A stretch of 64,000 nucleotides of DNA from Collinsella bouchesdurhonensis (GTDB taxonomy: Bacteria > Actinomycetota > Coriobacteriia > Coriobacteriales > Coriobacteriaceae). Location: positions 54,332 through 118,331 of the forward strand of contig NZ_LT699739.1 of the NCBI RefSeq assembly GCF_900155365.1, written 5' to 3'. Under the pieces are notes generated by a model that saw nothing but the letters and a program-made list of their open reading frames with translations, did no database searches and was not told where the DNA came from. Position 1 is the first letter of the stretch, and each line of letters begins with the position of its first letter. Shown one piece after another: positions 1-8,287 of the stretch. The translations under genes and the position numbers were made by a program.

Positions 1-2
1 GC

Positions 3-875
3 TATCGCGGCGATGTGCTCGATTTCTTTTGCGGCGAGGCCGTGCTCGACGATGCGCTTCCCATTGGCTGCGTGCTTACGACGGCGGCTTCGGGATCGGA
101 GGCGTCTGCTACGGCTATGCTGCAGCTTGAAGAGGGCAGAGGAGTTGCAGAGGCGACCTCCAACGTTTTGATTCCTTCGTTTTCGGTGCTCAATCCTGCT
201 CTGACCGAAACGCTTCCTGCGTATCAGGTCTCTTGCGGCATCTGTGAGACGCTAGCCTATCTATTTGGTTTGTACCTTGAAGATTCCCAGGCAACGGGTG
301 TGAGCGATCGATTGATCGAAGGACTGATGGGCGCGATCGTCGAGGAGACGCCGCTTGTCTTGTCGGATCCTGCCGACGTGCAGGCGCGTGCCGATCTGAT
401 GTGGGCTTCCTGCATGGCGCATAACAATATGTGCATGCCGGGTCGCGTTCCGCATCCCGTGAGCCGAGAGATTGCGCTCGTGCTCTCCGCGCGCTTAAAA
501 AAGCCGCTGGGATCGTGCCTCTCTGTTGTGCTGCCGCCGGTTTTGAACTTGGTTATGGAGCGTGACGCTGTACGCCTTGCCCGGTTGGGACGGCGTGTGT
601 GGGGGCTTTCCTCGTGCGGAAACGAGCTTGAAGATGCGCGTGCGGCTATCGAGTGCCTGGGCAATTATCTTGGTGCGTTGCAGCTGCCTCGCTCGCTTGC
701 GGAGCTTGGGGCAACGGGAAAAGACCTGGAGGATGCCGTCGAAGGCACCGGTTTGGTGAAAGAAGCCCTTGAGACGGGAAACTCGCAGGTAATCGAGCAT
801 TTTACCAGAGGGGAAGCCCATAGCCTTCTCGTTGCGCTCGCCGGTCGTTCACGAACTGCAGACGTTGCGGCATAG
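3..875 (+). CDS. Iron-containing alcohol dehydrogenase-fold protein, 5' end cut by window, metal ligands degenerate
   Basis: The reading frame is open from the window edge, so the N-terminal nucleotide-binding half is missing; about 290 residues are visible. The segment around LTTAASGSEAS is typical of butanol-dehydrogenase-type iron ADHs, where the family has LTxAATGSE. Family members bind Fe or Zn through an Asp and a His in an AGxxDxxxH stretch and two more His in a later HxxxHx(9)HG stretch. Here the first stretch reads CGICETLAY, so Asp is replaced by Glu and His by Tyr. In the later region only the first His is kept (PHPVSRE), the second is Arg and the HG position aligns with PLG. The fold assignment is fairly safe, but alcohol dehydrogenase activity is doubtful. 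It is followed by about 100 bp before pgi. Confidence 0.75.
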   Translation, partial: YRGDVLDFFCGEAVLDDALPIGCVLTTAASGSEASATAMLQLEEGRGVAEATSNVLIPSFSVLNPALTETLPAYQVSCGICETLAYLFGLYLEDSQATGVSDRLIEGLMGAIVEETPLVLSDPADVQARADLMWASCMAHNNMCMPGRVPHPVSREIALVLSARLKKPLGSCLSVVLPPVLNLVMERDAVRLARLGRRVWGLSSCGNELEDARAAIECLGNYLGALQLPRSLAELGATGKDLEDAVEGTGLVKEALETGNSQVIEHFTRGEAHSLLVALAGRSRTADVAA

Positions 876-1014
876 TGTTATCAAGGTCTCTGGCACGCGT
901 TGCAACACTTGGGTGTGCATTGCATTAAAATGAGGGCATCGTCTTATTACGTGCGAGCGCCGCGACGTCGGTTTTGTGGCAAGGGCGCAGCCCGGCTCGC
1001 AAAAGGAGGATTTT

Positions 1015-2706
1015 ATGCCTGTTGTTTCTGCTCCTGTTGATGCGACGCAGACCCCGGAGTGGGCGGCGCTTGTCGACCACCAAAAAGAGATTGCTGCGAA
1101 TTTCACGTTGAAGAAGGCATTTGCCGACGATCCCGATCGTGTTTCCAAGTTCTCACGCGATATGGGCGAGCTGCATTTCGACTTCTCCAAGAACCTCATC
1201 AACGAGAAGACACTTAGGCTGCTGCTCGATTTGGCTCGTGCCGTGCACATCGAGGAGCGTCGCGACGCGATGCTTGCTGGCGAGCATGTGAACACGACCG
1301 AGGATCGTGCGGTGCTTCATTCCGCCCTGCGCGCTCCCGAGTCCGACCGCGGCTCGCTTATGGTCGATGGACAAGATGTCGTGGGCGACGTTCACGACGT
1401 TCTCAATCGCATGTATGCCTTTGCCGACAAAGTACGCAGCGGCGCTTGGACCGGCGTAACGGGCAAGAAGATCGAGCACGTGGTTTCCATTGGTATCGGC
1501 GGCTCCGACCTTGGCCCGGTTATGGTCTACGAGGGCCTCAAGCCCTTTGCAAATGCCGGTATCGACTGCACGTATGTGTCGAATATCGACCCCAATGACA
1601 TTGTCGAGAAGCTGCGCCCCCTCGATCCCGAGACCACGCTCATGATCGTTGTCTCCAAGACCTTTACGACCCTCGAAACGCTTACTAACGCCCGTGAGGC
1701 AAAGGCCTGGATGCTCGAAGGCCTCGAGCGCAATGGCGCCATCGACGGTTCCGACGCGAGCCGCATCGACGCCATCAAGAAGCATTTCGTCGCCGTCTCC
1801 ACTGCGCTTGACCGCGTTGAGGAGTTTGGCATTGATCCCGAGAACGCGTTTGGCTTCTGGAACTGGGTTGGCGGCCGCTATTCCGTCGACTCTGCGGTGG
1901 GTCTGTCGCTTATCGTTGCTTTTGGGCGCGAAGTCTTCGAGGAGTTCCTCCGCGGATTCCACGATGTGGACGTCTACTTTAAGGAGACCCCGCTCGAGAA
2001 CAACGTCCCCGTCCTCATGGGCATGATCAACGTCTGGTACTCCAATTTCTGGCACACCGAGACGCATGCCGTGCTGCCCTATAACCAGTATATGCACCGT
2101 TTCCCGGCCTACCTCCAGCAACTCACCATGGAGTCCAACGGCAAGAGCGTGCGCTGGGACGGAAGCCCCGTTTCTTGCGATACCGGTGAGATTTTCTGGG
2201 GTGAGCCGGGTACGAACGGTCAGCACTCCTTCTATCAGTTGATTCATCAGGGCACGCGCATGATCCCTGCCGATTTCATCGCCTTCGTGAACACTGCAAA
2301 TCCCTTGAAGGACGGCGACCAGGATACCCATGAGCTGCTGCTGGGCAACTTCCTTGCTCAGACCAAAGCCCTGGCGTTTGGCAAGACGGCCGACGAGGTG
2401 CGTGCCGAGGGTACGCCCGAACCGATTGTCCCCGCCCGCTGCTTTGCCGGCAACAAGCCGTCCACGTCCATTTTGGGCACGGCCCTAACGCCGCATTCGC
2501 TGGGTGCCTTCGTGGCGCTCTACGAGTACATCGTGTTCGTCGAGGGCACGGTGTGGGGCGTTGACTCCTTTGATCAGTGGGGCGTCGAGCTTGGTAAGCA
2601 GCTCGCTCGCGAGATCACCGTCGCTTTCCATGACGACGAGGCTCTTGCCGAGCAGGATGCGAGTACGCAGGCGCTTATCGCGTTCTACCACGAGCATCGC
2701 GCCTAG
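1015..2706 (+). CDS. pgi: Glucose-6-phosphate isomerase
   Basis: Interconverts glucose-6-phosphate and fructose-6-phosphate in cytosolic glycolysis and gluconeogenesis. The 563-residue product carries the SIS-fold signature ([13 protein letters not shown]), the phosphate-binding SKTFTTLET segment, and the late [25 protein letters not shown] block that matches PGI signature 2. Length fits the bacterial ~550 aa enzyme. The frame could open earlier at a GTG (976), but AAAAGGAGG sits 5 bp before ATG 1015, so that start was chosen. It is apparently monocistronic, with a strong terminator directly behind it. Together with fbp at 54482 it covers the upper glycolytic/gluconeogenic steps in this window. 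Confidence 0.97.
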   Translation: MPVVSAPVDATQTPEWAALVDHQKEIAANFTLKKAFADDPDRVSKFSRDMGELHFDFSKNLINEKTLRLLLDLARAVHIEERRDAMLAGEHVNTTEDRAVLHSALRAPESDRGSLMVDGQDVVGDVHDVLNRMYAFADKVRSGAWTGVTGKKIEHVVSIGIGGSDLGPVMVYEGLKPFANAGIDCTYVSNIDPNDIVEKLRPLDPETTLMIVVSKTFTTLETLTNAREAKAWMLEGLERNGAIDGSDASRIDAIKKHFVAVSTALDRVEEFGIDPENAFGFWNWVGGRYSVDSAVGLSLIVAFGREVFEEFLRGFHDVDVYFKETPLENNVPVLMGMINVWYSNFWHTETHAVLPYNQYMHRFPAYLQQLTMESNGKSVRWDGSPVSCDTGEIFWGEPGTNGQHSFYQLIHQGTRMIPADFIAFVNTANPLKDGDQDTHELLLGNFLAQTKALAFGKTADEVRAEGTPEPIVPARCFAGNKPSTSILGTALTPHSLGAFVALYEYIVFVEGTVWGVDSFDQWGVELGKQLAREITVAFHDDEALAEQDASTQALIAFYHEHRA

Positions 2707-2722
2707 ACGCATGTTGCGATTT

Positions 2723-2757
2723 GGGGCCCAGGGTGCGTTTCCTGGGCCCCATTTTTA
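2723..2757 (+). terminator. Rho-independent terminator after pgi
   Basis: A 10-bp perfect GC-rich stem (2723-2732 with 2741-2750) and an 8-nt loop are followed by ATTTTTAT. It separates pgi from the HAD gene starting 17 bp later. Confidence 0.9.
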
Positions 2758-2773
2758 TGGAAAGGGATAAGGC

Positions 2774-3451
2774 ATGGTCTTCAACGTGCCCTTTCGCGCC
2801 GTTATCTTCGATATGGATGGCGTGCTGTTTGACTCCGAGTGGTATTACTATCACGAGCTCGCTGTCTTTAGTGACGCGTTTGGACTGGGCGTGACGGAGG
2901 AAGAGCGCCGCCATATGGTGGGCAATTCGTCACAGAACTTCTTCGCGACCATTCAGGCGTGGTGGCAGCGCGCAGGACATGGCCAGATTGATGCCGGGCG
3001 CGTGCGAAAAGTCTATTACGATTGGGCTGCGACGCGCAGCATGGACTATCGGGCACTTTTAAATCCTGGTGTGCCGCAGGCCCTCGATGCTCTTGAGGCC
3101 CATGGAGTTCGCTGCGCACTTGCGTCGTCGTCGCCGTTGGAGAGCATCAATCAGGCGCTTGATGAGTGTGGCCTGCGCCGTTCATTCGAGACGATCGTCT
3201 CGGGCGAACAGTTTCGTGAGAGTAAGCCCAATCCCGAGATTTACCTGCATACACTTGGGGCCTTAGGGCTGGATGCGCAGGAGTGCTGCTGCGTGGAAGA
3301 TTCGCTCTATGGTATCGAGGCGGGTTGCCGAGCCGGGTTGACGGTAATCGCCAAGCGCGAGGACCGTTTTGGTTTTAGTCAAGCCGAGGCCGATGTCATT
3401 ATCGATCAGATTCCCGATGTACTGAACATAGGCGAGCATCTGGAGCGTTAA
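2774..3451 (+). CDS. HAD superfamily hydrolase (beta-phosphoglucomutase/phosphatase-like)
   Basis: A 225-residue cytosolic HAD enzyme of the subclass with a helical cap inserted after motif I. Motif I is FDMDGVLFDS near residue 12 (two Asp, nucleophile plus acid/base). Motif II is the Ser of ASSSP, motif III the Lys of ESKPNPEIY, and motif IV the ED of CVEDSLYGIEAG. All catalytic residues are present. This pattern covers sugar-phosphate phosphatases and beta-phosphoglucomutases; the substrate cannot be read from sequence. GGAAAGGG lies 7-8 bp before the ATG. It converges with the tatD-type gene on the other strand. Confidence 0.88.
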   Translation: MVFNVPFRAVIFDMDGVLFDSEWYYYHELAVFSDAFGLGVTEEERRHMVGNSSQNFFATIQAWWQRAGHGQIDAGRVRKVYYDWAATRSMDYRALLNPGVPQALDALEAHGVRCALASSSPLESINQALDECGLRRSFETIVSGEQFRESKPNPEIYLHTLGALGLDAQECCCVEDSLYGIEAGCRAGLTVIAKREDRFGFSQAEADVIIDQIPDVLNIGEHLER

Positions 3452-3469
3452 CGTGCGGCCGCTTTGTCG

Positions 3470-4237
3470 CTAGGCGGTTGCGCTGGTAAGGAGCCTCTTG
3501 CTGGTTTGGGCGATGAGCTCGCCCAGCGCCTCGGCGTCTGTTTTGCGTAGCTGCGCAAGCTTTTCGAGGGTCGTGTTGAGAGAAGTGCATATCTGTCGTG
3601 CCGTGCACATGCTGCCTGGTTTGAGGGGGAAGTCTGTTTCAAGTAGAAGGCATTCCTCTTCTATCTGTGCGGCATAGGCGCGCCCTCGGCGGCTTTGAAG
3701 CATACGTTCATTGATTGAGAAGTAGCAACCGAGCTTGCGCGCTCGCGTGAGGTCCTTGCTTGTGCCGGAAAACCAATGGAAGATGACATTTGCCTGTTGG
3801 CAAGTACCGTTGGCCTCCAGAATGTCGAGCACGTTTGATGCCGACTGTACGGCATGGATTGAAAGAAGACGACCTTCGACCTTGTTGGCAGAACAGGCTG
3901 ATACGAGACGTTCGAATACCCGAATCTGACGTGCGGCGTATTGCGCGTGCGCATTCGAGAAGTCGAGGCCCACCTCGCCAATCAGGGGATAGCTGCGGGC
4001 GCGTTCAATAAGCTGCTCGATTTCGCTGTCCTTCAATGTATCGGTGACCCACCAAGGGTGAAGCCCGCAAGCGACATACACGGAGTCGTTAGACGCATGA
4101 CGGCGTTGCTCCGTCTCAAATTCAGACGGGAGTACTCCGGTGTCTAGAAGCGTGAGCTCGCAGGATTTTGCTTGCTGGGCCACGTCCTCTCCATTCGCCA
4201 TCAATTCCAGATGACAGTGCATATCAAATAGGTGCAT
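3470..4237 (-). CDS. TatD family metal-dependent hydrolase (DNase/RNase)
   Basis: A 255-residue TIM-barrel metallohydrolase of the amidohydrolase superfamily. Visible ligand motifs are the N-terminal DMHCHLE (HxH), the Glu in GEVGLDFS, the His of LSIHAVQ and of IFHWFSG, and the late Asp in LLETDFP. The usual HxH is present but the family's ETDAP is altered to ETDFP. TatD proteins are 3'-5' exonucleases acting in DNA repair or RNA quality control; the exact substrate is inferred from family only. It lies 5 bp downstream of tcdA on the same strand, so the two are probably co-transcribed. Confidence 0.88.
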   Translation of the reverse strand: MHLFDMHCHLELMANGEDVAQQAKSCELTLLDTGVLPSEFETEQRRHASNDSVYVACGLHPWWVTDTLKDSEIEQLIERARSYPLIGEVGLDFSNAHAQYAARQIRVFERLVSACSANKVEGRLLSIHAVQSASNVLDILEANGTCQQANVIFHWFSGTSKDLTRARKLGCYFSINERMLQSRRGRAYAAQIEEECLLLETDFPLKPGSMCTARQICTSLNTTLEKLAQLRKTDAEALGELIAQTSKRLLTSATA

Positions 4238-4242
4238 CGTTG

Positions 4243-5034
4243 CTATCCAATGACGGCGCCATCTGGACGTACCTGTTCGCAGCCGATGCCCGAGATGCGG
4301 CGAATAACTTCACCGGCAATCATCTGTCCCATGATGGGGGGCATGAAGCTCGCGGTGCCAAGCTCGGAGCGCTCGTGAATGTCGGCGGTGTCGCGTGGAC
4401 GTGTGCGCACTGATTCCTCGCAGCTTGAAAGCACCCAGAGTGATTTAATTCCGCGCTTCTTGCACTCTTTGCGCATGATGCGACTCATGGGGTCGCGAAC
4501 GGTCTTGAAGATATCGGAGAAGTGCAGGCATTCGGGATGAAGCTTGTTTCCTCCTCCCATGGAGCTTACCAGGCGCAAACCGTGCTCTTGGGCGTAGAGG
4601 GCGATTGAGAGCTTGGCTGAGATGGTGTCGATGGCGTCGACCACATAGTCGATCTTGCCGCCTGCCTGTTCAAGCACGCTGTTAAAAAAGTCATCGGTAT
4701 TTTCGGAAAGAATGTATTCAGTGCGTTTGATAACTGTGGCCGCAGGGTTGATGTCATGGATCATCGCTTCCATTACGTCGACCTTGCGCTGCCCTATGGT
4801 GCTGTGAAAGGCGATTGCCTGACGGTTGATATTGCTGGGGGCGACGATGTCTTTATCGAGGATGATGAAGTGTCCTACGCCGCCGCGAGCGAGCGCTTCG
4901 ATGCAATTGGAGCCTACACCGCCACAGCCGAGCACGAGCACGTTGGATGCAGCGAGCTTGTTGAGCGCGGGGCGCCCCATGATGATCTCGAGCTTAGTGT
5001 CGCGCGTTTCTGCGGCTGTAGTGCTGTCTGGCAT
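4243..5034 (-). CDS. tcdA: tRNA threonylcarbamoyladenosine dehydratase (TcdA/CsdL-like, ThiF fold)
   Basis: An E1-like ATP-dependent enzyme that dehydrates t6A to cyclic ct6A at position 37 of ANN-decoding tRNAs. The 263-residue product has the nucleotide-binding VLVLGCGGVGSNCIEALARGG motif around residue 33, the Asp of FIILDKD and the R of NINRQ, all typical of ThiF/MoeB/TcdA. There is no C-terminal rhodanese domain and no obvious zinc-binding CxxC pairs, which favours TcdA over MoeB. MoeB or ThiF remain alternatives on sequence alone. First gene of a two-gene operon with the TatD-type hydrolase. Confidence 0.85.
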   Translation of the reverse strand: MPDSTTAAETRDTKLEIIMGRPALNKLAASNVLVLGCGGVGSNCIEALARGGVGHFIILDKDIVAPSNINRQAIAFHSTIGQRKVDVMEAMIHDINPAATVIKRTEYILSENTDDFFNSVLEQAGGKIDYVVDAIDTISAKLSIALYAQEHGLRLVSSMGGGNKLHPECLHFSDIFKTVRDPMSRIMRKECKKRGIKSLWVLSSCEESVRTRPRDTADIHERSELGTASFMPPIMGQMIAGEVIRRISGIGCEQVRPDGAVIG

Positions 5035-5323
5035 GTGTAGCCTCCTGGATAGGGAGTCGTTTCGAATTGGCTACCGATATTATAGGGAAGGAAGGTGCTG
5101 TTCGCTTTTGGTTACTGGACTCCAAAAAGGTGCCAGGGTTGTCGCATGCGCATCGTACCGAGTTTTTCCTTCGCGGGATGCTGCGAATGGCTCCCGTCTT
5201 GTTGTTTTTGATGTCCCTCGCTGCGCTGAATGCATGCGAGTACTTCGCTTTTGGCGGAAAAACTAAAATATGTACTATTGGAGCTTCTCCGTTTGGCCTG
5301 TATATCGAGCACTGCGGCGAAAT

Positions 5324-5371
5324 AATTCTCAAGGGTCCTGCAAAACAGTGTTCGTAGGGCCCTTGAGAATT
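5324..5371. repeat. 16-bp inverted repeat in intergenic region
   Basis: Arms 5324-5339 and 5356-5371 are complementary at 15 of 16 positions plus one wobble, around a 16-nt loop. There is no T tract on either side, so this is not a standard intrinsic terminator. Confidence 0.7.
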
Positions 5372-5525
5372 GCTTAAAAGGACTGGAGGGTATAGAGGAG
5401 ACGGCTGCATCGTACATATTTTGATTTTTCCGCCATTTTTGAGTATGGGTGCTGCGGATTGGGACCTCTTATTTTGTAAGCGTCATTTTTTATGCAAATA
5501 AGCCTGTCTTTTATACATTGTTATG

Positions 5526-5561
5526 CAACAACCCTTGGAATATCCGTTCCAAGGGTTGTTG
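5526..5561 (-). terminator. 15-bp perfect hairpin, possible terminator of the TSUP gene
   Basis: Arms 5526-5540 and 5547-5561 form a perfect 15-bp stem with a 6-nt loop. It sits about 65 bp past the stop of the TSUP permease gene, where a terminator would be expected, but no strong T run follows on either strand. A terminator role is therefore inferred from position only. Confidence 0.45.
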
Positions 5562-5625
5562 ACGGTTCGTTTTGCTTGATATTTGGGAGGCGAGTCATAC
5601 TTGCCGCCTCATTCCGTGCCCCGTG

Positions 5626-6429
5626 CTAGATGAGCAGCTTGATGACTGCAAATACCGAGAGCACATAGATGAGCTTGGTAAAGACTTCCTGGCTCACATG
5701 GCTTGCGATGGCACGGCCGATCATCACGGTGACGATGATTAAGGGGATGGTCCAAGCCATGGAAAGGAAGCCTGCCCAGGTGATCATGCCCAGGTGAATG
5801 GAGATGGGCAGCTTGATGAGGTTCACAATGAGGTAGAACCAAGCGGTGGTACCCAAGAAGCGAATGACGGGAAGATTTTCGGACAAAAAGAAGATGGCGG
5901 TAACAGGGCCCGCGGCGTTGGCAACCATGGTGGTGAAGCCGGCCAGGACGCCGCAAACGATGCGTTTGAGCCATGAGAACGTCGCGGCTTTGCCTCCGCG
6001 CTCTGCATCGGAGACGCCATCGGTCTCTTCGGGCGACTTTTTTGTCGGTACTTCTGTATTTCCGCTCAGGCGCTTTCGGATGAGATTTAAAAAGTACATG
6101 CCCACAAATATGGCGAGGATGATGCCGATCGTGCGGCGCATGGCGGTGTTGTCGGCAACATACAAAAACGCGATGCCGCCGCAGATGCCCACGATTACAA
6201 AGGGAATCAGACGTACGAGTGATTTGACCGATACGTTGCCACGATATGCCCAGATAGCGCTCCAGTCGGCGCAGATGGCCATCAATAGCGTGAGTCCGGA
6301 TGCCTGGTGAGCGGGCATCACTGCGGTGAGGGTTGCTACCGAAAGCAGGCCGGCACCCGAAGCGAGTGATTTGTCGATGCCGAACATCACGGCGGCAAAA
6401 CCGATAGCGAGATAGGTCATTGGTGTCAT
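5626..6429 (-). CDS. TSUP (TauE/SafE) family membrane permease
   Basis: A 267-residue integral membrane protein with about eight hydrophobic segments arranged as two halves around a charged cytosolic loop (residues ~110-150, rich in Lys, Glu and Ser). The first-half Gly-rich segment (SLASGAGLLSVATL) and the second-half counterpart (GFTTMVANAAGPVTAIFF) are the repeated TSUP hallmarks. Members export or import sulfite, sulfoacetate or related organosulfur anions; the substrate cannot be assigned. Position directly downstream of the suf cluster suggests a sulfur link, but it has its own 196-bp leader with a hairpin (6459-6486), so co-transcription is uncertain. Confidence 0.85.
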   Translation of the reverse strand: MTPMTYLAIGFAAVMFGIDKSLASGAGLLSVATLTAVMPAHQASGLTLLMAICADWSAIWAYRGNVSVKSLVRLIPFVIVGICGGIAFLYVADNTAMRRTIGIILAIFVGMYFLNLIRKRLSGNTEVPTKKSPEETDGVSDAERGGKAATFSWLKRIVCGVLAGFTTMVANAAGPVTAIFFLSENLPVIRFLGTTAWFYLIVNLIKLPISIHLGMITWAGFLSMAWTIPLIIVTVMIGRAIASHVSQEVFTKLIYVLSVFAVIKLLI

Positions 6430-6458
6430 GAGCGTTCCCTATGTTGCTCAATGAGATG

Positions 6459-6486
6459 GCCCCGACCGCGCGAAGGCGACCGGGGC
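6459..6486. repeat. 10-bp GC-rich hairpin between sufU and the TSUP gene
   Basis: Arms 6459-6468 and 6477-6486 pair over 10 positions including two wobbles. It lies downstream of sufU and in the leader of the TSUP gene. With no T tract it is not a clear terminator; it could be an RNA-stabilising or processing element. A TACAAT hexamer just upstream on the minus strand could be a -10 box. Confidence 0.5.
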
Positions 6487-6556
6487 ATCCTACGTCTTCT
6501 CTGGTTAATACGAGCACTATTGTAGCGCTCGTACGGCGGACGCGCGGGGCATGAAC

Positions 6557-6991
6557 CTATTGTTTATCAAGCATGCCGTCGAGCGTGCGCCAGGCGAGCT
6601 CCGCGCATTTCACACGCGCGGGCATATGGGAGATGTCCTTGAGCTGAGCAGCTTCATCAAGGTCTTCATAGTCTTCTTCGGTGAGCTCATCGCCGCGGAT
6701 CATGGAGAGGAACAGGCCGGCTAGGCGCTTTGCCTCCTCGATCGTCTCGCCGGTGATGAGGTCGGCCATGATGTCGGCGGAGGCTTGGCTGATGGCGCAG
6801 CCGTGGCCCACGAAGGATGCCTCCTCGATCACGTCGTTCTCCACGCGCAGCTGCAGCGTGAGTTCGTCGCCGCAACTGGGGTTGATGCCGTCGTGAGTAA
6901 GAGTGGGGGAGTCCATCTCGTACTTATAGTCGGGATGCGAGTTGTGTTCCATGAAGGTGGTCGAAGTATAGAGGTTGCCCATGGGGTACAT
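6557..6991 (-). CDS. sufU: SUF system Fe-S scaffold/sulfur acceptor SufU
   Basis: A 144-residue IscU-fold protein. The three conserved Cys lie in NPSCGDE (~residue 40), GHGCAISQAS (~66) and ARVKCAELAW (~128), with the Asp of CGDE. In SufU these bind zinc and accept persulfide from SufS, activating it, and pass sulfur to SufB. Length and motif spacing match SufU of Gram-positive bacteria rather than IscU: an insertion lies between the second and third Cys. It is the last gene of the minus-strand sufCBDSU operon, 41 bp after sufS. Confidence 0.95.
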   Translation of the reverse strand: MYPMGNLYTSTTFMEHNSHPDYKYEMDSPTLTHDGINPSCGDELTLQLRVENDVIEEASFVGHGCAISQASADIMADLITGETIEEAKRLAGLFLSMIRGDELTEEDYEDLDEAAQLKDISHMPARVKCAELAWRTLDGMLDKQ

Positions 6992-7032
6992 GCTCCTTGA
7001 GTCGTGTGCGTCGCGTCGTGTTCGTTTGAGGC

Positions 7033-8286
7033 CTAGCCGTTAAAGGTGGACCAAACCTGCTTGACGCCGGCAATAAAGGCATCGATATCCGCAGCGTCGT
7101 TGTAGAATGCGACGCTTGCGCGGCAGCAGGCAAGATTCTCGACGCCAAGCCATGTGAGGAGCGGTTGGGCGCAGTGATGGCCCGCGCGGATGCACACGCC
7201 GGACATATCCATGATGCTCGCCACGTCGTGCGGATGAATGCCTTGCACGTTGAAGCTCACGACGCCGTGGTGAAGCGCGGGATCATCCGGGCCGATGACG
7301 TCAACATAATCGAGTTCGGCAAGCTGCTGCATGAGATAGACGACAAGCGCCTGCTCGCGATCTTGCACGGCTTCATAGCCAACGGTATTTGCAAGGTAAT
7401 CAAGCGCCACGCCAGTCGCATAGATGCTTGCGGCGTCTTGTGTGCCGGCTTCGAACTTCTCGGGAACAGGGGCCCAGACGGCATCTTGCTCGGTGACGGA
7501 ATCGATCATCTCGCCACCGGTGAGCATAGGCGGCATCTGGTCGAGCAGCTCGTGCTTACCCCAAAGGACGCCGATGCCCATGGGGCCAAGCGCCTTATGG
7601 GCGCTAAAGGCAAAGAAATCGGCGCCGAGCTCGCGCACGTCGACTGCCATGTGCGGCGCCGATTGCGCACCGTCCACCACTACGTAGGCGCCGTTGGCAT
7701 GTGCCGCGGCGGCAATCTTTTCTACCGGGTTGCGCACGCCGAGAACATTCGAGACCTCGCCGATGGCGACAATCTTGGTGGCAGGGCCGATCTTTGCGGC
7801 AATCTCGCTGTCCGTGATGACTCCCTGGTCATCGGGGCGCAGGTAGACCAGCGTGGCACCGGCTTTGCGGCAAGCTTGCTGCCAGGGAATGAGATTGGAG
7901 TGATGCTCCATGATGCTGATGACAACCTCGTCGCCAGCTTTGAGCACCGTGGGCGCAAAGCTCTTGGCAACAAGATTGAGCGACTCGCTCGTATTGCGCG
8001 TGAACACGACGTCGTTTGCAAGGGGCTTGCCCGTGTTGTCGACGGCGCCAATCAAGGTGGCGATTTGTGCGCGCACCTTCGCAATCGCCTCGGTTGCCTC
8101 GACGGAAAGCGAGTAGAGTCCGCGCAGCGGGTTGGCGTTCATCGTCTCATAGAAATGTCGGGACGCGTCAAGCACACAGGCGGGGCGCTGCGCGGTGGCG
8201 GCGCTGTCTAAAAACGCGATCTCGGGATGGTTTGCCAGAAGTGGAAAATCTTGTTTATACGGGTTGGCGTGGATATCGATGGCCAT
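7033..8286 (-). CDS. sufS: Cysteine desulfurase SufS
   Basis: A 417-residue group II cysteine desulfurase that takes sulfur from cysteine for Fe-S assembly. The PLP lysine is in AFSAHKALGPMG. The catalytic Cys sits in the RAGHHCAQP motif near the C-terminus, which is the SufS-type (not IscS-type) signature. The frame is open far upstream, but the proper start is the ATG at 8286 (MAIDIHAN), one base after the sufD stop, indicating tight translational coupling. The upstream extension only overlaps sufD out of frame. Confidence 0.97.
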   Translation of the reverse strand: MAIDIHANPYKQDFPLLANHPEIAFLDSAATAQRPACVLDASRHFYETMNANPLRGLYSLSVEATEAIAKVRAQIATLIGAVDNTGKPLANDVVFTRNTSESLNLVAKSFAPTVLKAGDEVVISIMEHHSNLIPWQQACRKAGATLVYLRPDDQGVITDSEIAAKIGPATKIVAIGEVSNVLGVRNPVEKIAAAAHANGAYVVVDGAQSAPHMAVDVRELGADFFAFSAHKALGPMGIGVLWGKHELLDQMPPMLTGGEMIDSVTEQDAVWAPVPEKFEAGTQDAASIYATGVALDYLANTVGYEAVQDREQALVVYLMQQLAELDYVDVIGPDDPALHHGVVSFNVQGIHPHDVASIMDMSGVCIRAGHHCAQPLLTWLGVENLACCRASVAFYNDAADIDAFIAGVKQVWSTFNG

Positions 8287-8287
8287 G

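Larger units (their letters stand above)
5035..5625. other. Gene-poor 590-bp intergenic region with two long hairpins
   Basis: No credible gene was seen. A 96-codon frame at 5067-5357 lacks a ribosome-binding site and looks spurious. The region holds two striking inverted repeats (5324-5371 and 5526-5561), listed separately, and an AT-rich stretch at 5400-5520. It lies between the tcdA promoter side and the 3' end of the TSUP permease gene. Confidence 0.6.

Noticed and set aside
1153..2331. 392-codon frame antisense to pgi
   Set aside because: Typical high-GC antisense shadow of a conserved gene; no ribosome-binding site or recognisable domain.
5067..5357. 96-codon frame with a hydrophobic stretch
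   Set aside because: Non-ATG start without Shine-Dalgarno, and it covers the 5324-5371 palindrome; no family resemblance.
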